Assembly: GCA_002633005.1 (NCBI GenBank)
Contig: NMRA01000285.1
Location: 1 to 64,000, forward strand
Length of the DNA stretch: 64,000 bases
Reading direction: 5' to 3'
Source: Phoronis australis
Lineage: Eukaryota; Phoronida; Phoronidae
Under the pieces are notes generated by a model, which worked only from the letters and a program-made list of their open reading frames with translations, did not search any database and had not been told where the DNA came from. The first letter of the stretch is position 1, and each line of letters begins with the position of its first letter. A program made the translations under genes and the position numbers. Shown one piece after another: positions 62,474 to 64,000 of the stretch.

Positions 62474-62919
62474 TAAGGAACCAGATGGGTTCCTTAATTA
62501 CAAGAGTTAACACACACATTTACGACACCCAATGTGTAAGTGAGTATCGGATACTAAGTCGCAGGTTAGCATAGTACCAAATGAGTACATAATACCAAAT
62601 GGGTATTGGCCGATTGCCTACCAACTGGGACGAGCAAAACGGCAAATTCAATAACAAGTACCAAATGGGTACAACTGCCAAATGGGCAAATATCATATAA
62701 TAAAGTACCAAGTGGTACATCAAACAGCCAACTGCGCTATAACAACCTGCAAAGCAGGTTCCGGACAAGCTGAGTGAGCAGACCAGCCGGAGTGATAAAA
62801 ACAGATATTGTAAGGAACATGGTGTTGTGGCTCAGTATGTGCCACATGGGCAGGGTTGTTCATGGATGAACAATCCTGTCCACCGCCAAATAACCAACAG
62901 CAGATTTTGTTCGACAAAA
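62474..62919. repeat. Island of 11-12 short hairpins, several with a shared A-ATG loop and covarying arms
   Basis: Stem, loop, stem: TAAGGAACC-AGATG-GGTTCCTTA (62474-62496); ACAC-CCAAT-GTGT (62525-62537); AGTATC-G-GATACT (62543-62555); GTACC-AAATG-AGTAC (62574-62588, one mismatch); AATACC-AAATG-GGTATT (62591-62607); GTACC-AAATG-GGTAC (62658-62672); TGCC-AAATG-GGCA (62676-62688); GTACC-AAGT-GGTAC (62705-62718); AACCTGC-AAA-GCAGGTT (62744-62760); TGCC-ACATG-GGCA (62840-62852); CAGGGTTGTTCAT-GG with a 13-pair arm (62851-62878, one G-T pair); TTTTGT-TCG-ACAAAA (62905-62919). Arms differ between units but stay self-complementary. No coding frame accounts for them. Confidence 0.75.
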
Positions 62920-63166
62920 GGTAGGGAGGGTGGGAAAGATATAAATCTGTTGAAGTGAGATTTTGTGGAACCCAGGGTAGGAAGGGAGGGAGAGGTATCA
63001 AATGGTCTAATTGGGAAAACTTACGAGTGAATGTACTGTTGCCTGATGCTGGGCCAACAGAAAGCTGGAGAGGAAGAACAAAAAGCGCTACCATCGGATT
63101 TGGTAGGAACTAACTAGGAGTTGGATATGAAGGATGAAGGGCTTTAGAATGTTATTTGCCCAAATA

Positions 63167-63987
63167 CACATAGTGTACCTAATTATCGGACGGAACCTAA
63201 ATATCGGATATTTCATAGAATCTTACTTGAAGCATAATCTGAGAATTAAATGACACCAATTTTTGTTCCGTTGTAATGCATTCAATGTCCGGCACCGTCT
63301 CGTTTTTTACAGCGTTGCCTCGTTTTGATTTCACCGAGAGAGGGTGCAATTTAGACCCCCAAGTCGGCCTAAAATGGACGATCGCATAAATCGGTTATAA
63401 AAGTTGAAAATAAAATCTTTTTCCACAATGAAACCATCTCATTGAACTGACAATATGTCACTGTTCCATTTTTTCGTTTGTTTTTAAACTCAAGTCAAAC
63501 CCCGACCGCGCACGTGCGGGTGTCATATCAAGAAGCCTAAGTGATACTAAAAACTGCAGTGAGTTTGCACGTGCTTTAGTCGTCTGCACTAATTCATCGA
63601 AACGACTTGGCGCCGTCATCAGATTTCATTTTATGGATAATTTTGTTGCGAATGGACCTGGGTTCTAGCAGCATATATGTCAAAACACTCGAGCTGAAAT
63701 TTGGCGACAAGGTGCCCGCGGCCATTACATGGTTAGTCAGTTTTCCGCGGTGTGGCGTATGGAGAAACATGGTGTCCGATATTTAGGTTCTCCGAAGGTT
63801 TGGTTGTTGTGTTTTTTGAAGATCAGTCGGAACATAAATGTGGCTTTCAGTGACAAGATATAGTAACAGAACAATTCTGTGAAGGTAAATCTTTATTTCA
63901 GCAAAGAATTTACAACAATCCGTAGTATTTTCATTTAAATATAATGCAAAATGTGCCAAAACGTCCGATAATTAGGTCACTTGACTG
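63167..63987. mobile_element. TA-flanked miniature element with nested inverted repeats, probably Tc1/mariner-type
   Basis: Outer ends are CACATAGTGTACCTAATTAT...CGGACG on the left and, read inward from the right, CAGTCAAGTGACCTAATTAT...CGGACG. They share 16 perfect bases (ACCTAATTATCGGACG), and TA lies outside each. A second inverted pair, AACCTAAATATCGGA and TCCGATATTTAGGTT, lies inside (63195-63210 and 63776-63791). There is no transposase. The copy ends 13 bp before the window edge. Confidence 0.65.
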
Positions 63988-64000
63988 TAATAGGATTTAT

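Noticed and set aside
1-64000. CRISPR array, operon or bacterial-type gene cluster
   Set aside because: Tandem repeats here have no unique spacers, genes are spliced, and there is no compact multigene strand run.

Overview
This is a 64 kb piece of an animal nuclear genome. Three multi-exon genes with GT-AG introns can be reconstructed, embedded in AT-rich, repeat-dense sequence. One 519-base run of N and three single N mark it as draft shotgun sequence. The gene families (receptor guanylyl cyclase, AGBL5/CCP5 carboxypeptidase, a bacterial-looking ATP-grasp ligase), introns of about 0.1-4 kb and the crowd of small non-autonomous transposons suggest a marine invertebrate. Amphioxus, hemichordate, echinoderm or lophotrochozoan are all possible; I cannot place it further from sequence alone.

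Layout. (1) 0.3-7.1 kb, + strand: the last eight coding exons of a receptor-type guanylyl cyclase, from the end of the kinase-homology domain through the complete cyclase domain. (2) 7.1-11.1 kb: tail-to-tail intergenic DNA with a small hairpin element. (3) 11.1-38.4 kb, - strand: AGBL5 (CCP5), a tubulin deglutamylase. I resolve it into 15 coding exons whose phases all agree, giving a predicted 1,105-residue protein with zinc ligands and catalytic Glu intact. Its introns hold four same-strand copies of a modular repeat carrying CTCF-like motifs, a broken non-LTR retrotransposon inserted in one of them, a hairpin element and several minisatellites. (4) 38.5-44.6 kb: head-to-head intergenic DNA with a long-armed foldback element. 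(5) 44.6-55.5 kb, + strand: an ATP-grasp ligase of about 493 residues in six exons. One of its introns contains a THAP-domain start cut by the assembly gap. (6) 56.1-64.0 kb: no host gene seen. It holds Z-DNA-type and TGTA microsatellites, four terminal-inverted-repeat elements (hAT-like, TTAA-flanked, unassigned, and a TA-flanked one at the window end), a decayed Ty3/gypsy pol fragment, and a 450-bp island of consecutive short perfect hairpins.

The genes do not form an obvious pathway. The cyclase makes cGMP at membranes, CCP5 edits tubulin polyglutamylation, and the ATP-grasp enzyme probably joins a carboxylate to an amine in a small-molecule product. The least explained features are the CTCF-motif repeat family, the hairpin island at 62.5-62.9 kb, and the ATP-grasp gene with its two candidate alternative exons.
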